Assembly: GCA_002327985.1 (NCBI GenBank)
Contig: DCVM01000087.1
Coordinates: forward strand, 1 to 6,590
Length of the DNA stretch: 6,590 bases
Direction: 5' to 3'
Source: Syntrophaceae bacterium UBA2188
GTDB lineage: Bacteria; Desulfobacterota; BSN033; UBA1163
Positions within the stretch are counted from its first letter, which is position 1, and each line of letters opens with the position of its first letter. The notes under the pieces are model-generated. The model saw only the letters and a list, made by a program, of their open reading frames with translations, was not told where the DNA came from and ran no database searches. The position numbers were made by a program, and so were the translations under genes. Below are positions 6,298 to 6,590 of this stretch, in pieces.

Positions 6298-6590
6298 ATG
6301 GAGAGGAAAAGAGGGAAAACGAGCACTGAGGAATTCGAAAAAGCGGCAGCGAAGCGAGACCGGGCAAAGTACGTTCTTCGGCTGTATGTTACAGGGATGA
6401 CCCCAAAGTCAACCCGGGCAATCGCCAATGTCGAGAAAATCTGTAAAGAACACCTGGCAGGCCGCTACGAACTCAAGGTGATAGACATCTACCAGCAGCT
6501 CAAGCTGGCCCAGGGAGAGCAGATTATTGCCACCCCAACGCTCATCAAGAAACTCCCCCTGCCACTCCGGAGGCTCATCGGCGACATGTC
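6298..6590 (+). CDS. kaiB: Second KaiB-type protein (3' end beyond window)
   Basis: This is a second KaiB paralogue, cut by the window edge after 97 codons. Seen: a highly charged N-terminal extension of about 26 residues (MERKRGKTSTEEFEKAAAKR) leads into the KaiB domain with LRLYVTGMT, VIDIYQQLKLAQGEQ, ATPTLIKKLPLPL and IGDM. Over the 70 residues from LRLYV to IGD it shares 41 identities with the upstream KaiB by hand alignment. The most divergent block is IYQQLKLA, where the first copy has the canonical LLKNPQLA. The ATG at 6298 follows the first kaiB stop by 25 bases; only a weak GGTG (6286-6289) serves as ribosome site, so it may be made at a lower level or depend on upstream translation. 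It presumably ends about 15-25 codons past the window. Whether it binds KaiC or a downstream partner cannot be told here. Confidence 0.92.
   Translation, partial: MERKRGKTSTEEFEKAAAKRDRAKYVLRLYVTGMTPKSTRAIANVEKICKEHLAGRYELKVIDIYQQLKLAQGEQIIATPTLIKKLPLPLRRLIGDM

Overview
The window carries six protein genes that can be named, one tRNA gene, one small unrecognised reading frame, and the start of a seventh named gene cut off by the right edge. Codon use, strong Shine-Dalgarno sites and sigma70-like promoters are bacterial. Nothing here fixes the species. A 36K-type SppA, a type-4 uracil-DNA glycosylase, CinA, a CxxC-Nudix protein, a KaiA-less kaiC-kaiB-kaiB cassette and a short GCAT-heptamer repeat together suggest a Desulfobacterota- or Nitrospirota-like bacterium (inference, low to moderate confidence).

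Left part (1-1750): sppA (membrane-anchored signal peptide peptidase) on the + strand runs convergently into a family 4 uracil-DNA glycosylase on the - strand, with only 16 bases between the stop codons. The glycosylase promoter (TTGACA-17-GATATT) and the tRNA promoter (TTGACG-17-TATAGT) lie back to back in the AT-rich gap at 1627-1754.

Middle part (1755-4195): tRNA-Arg(CCT) is followed 24 bases later by cinA. The N-terminal nucleotide-pyrophosphatase-type domain of CinA looks intact, but its C-terminal deamidase domain has lost the usual signature motifs. A tandem GCAT heptamer overlaps the cinA stop codon. Next comes a Nudix hydrolase with an N-terminal CxxC, whose ribosome binding site lies in a small hairpin. 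A gene-poor, AT-rich stretch of about 590 bases follows; its only convincing coding signal is a small - strand frame (3754-3990) that looks like a remnant or an unknown small protein.

Right part (4196-6590): a compact operon of kaiC, kaiB and a second, divergent kaiB (truncated at the window edge), all on +. KaiC has two complete RecA/KaiC ATPase domains, a Ser-Ser pair where cyanobacterial KaiC has its Ser-Thr phosphosites, and an added C-terminal coiled coil with a basic tail. No kaiA is present in the window. The design resembles the KaiA-independent KaiBC timers described in non-cyanobacteria such as Rhodobacter sphaeroides. The base composition of this block is visibly GC-richer than the Nudix/intergenic DNA before it, which suggests the timer cassette was acquired or exchanged as a unit.
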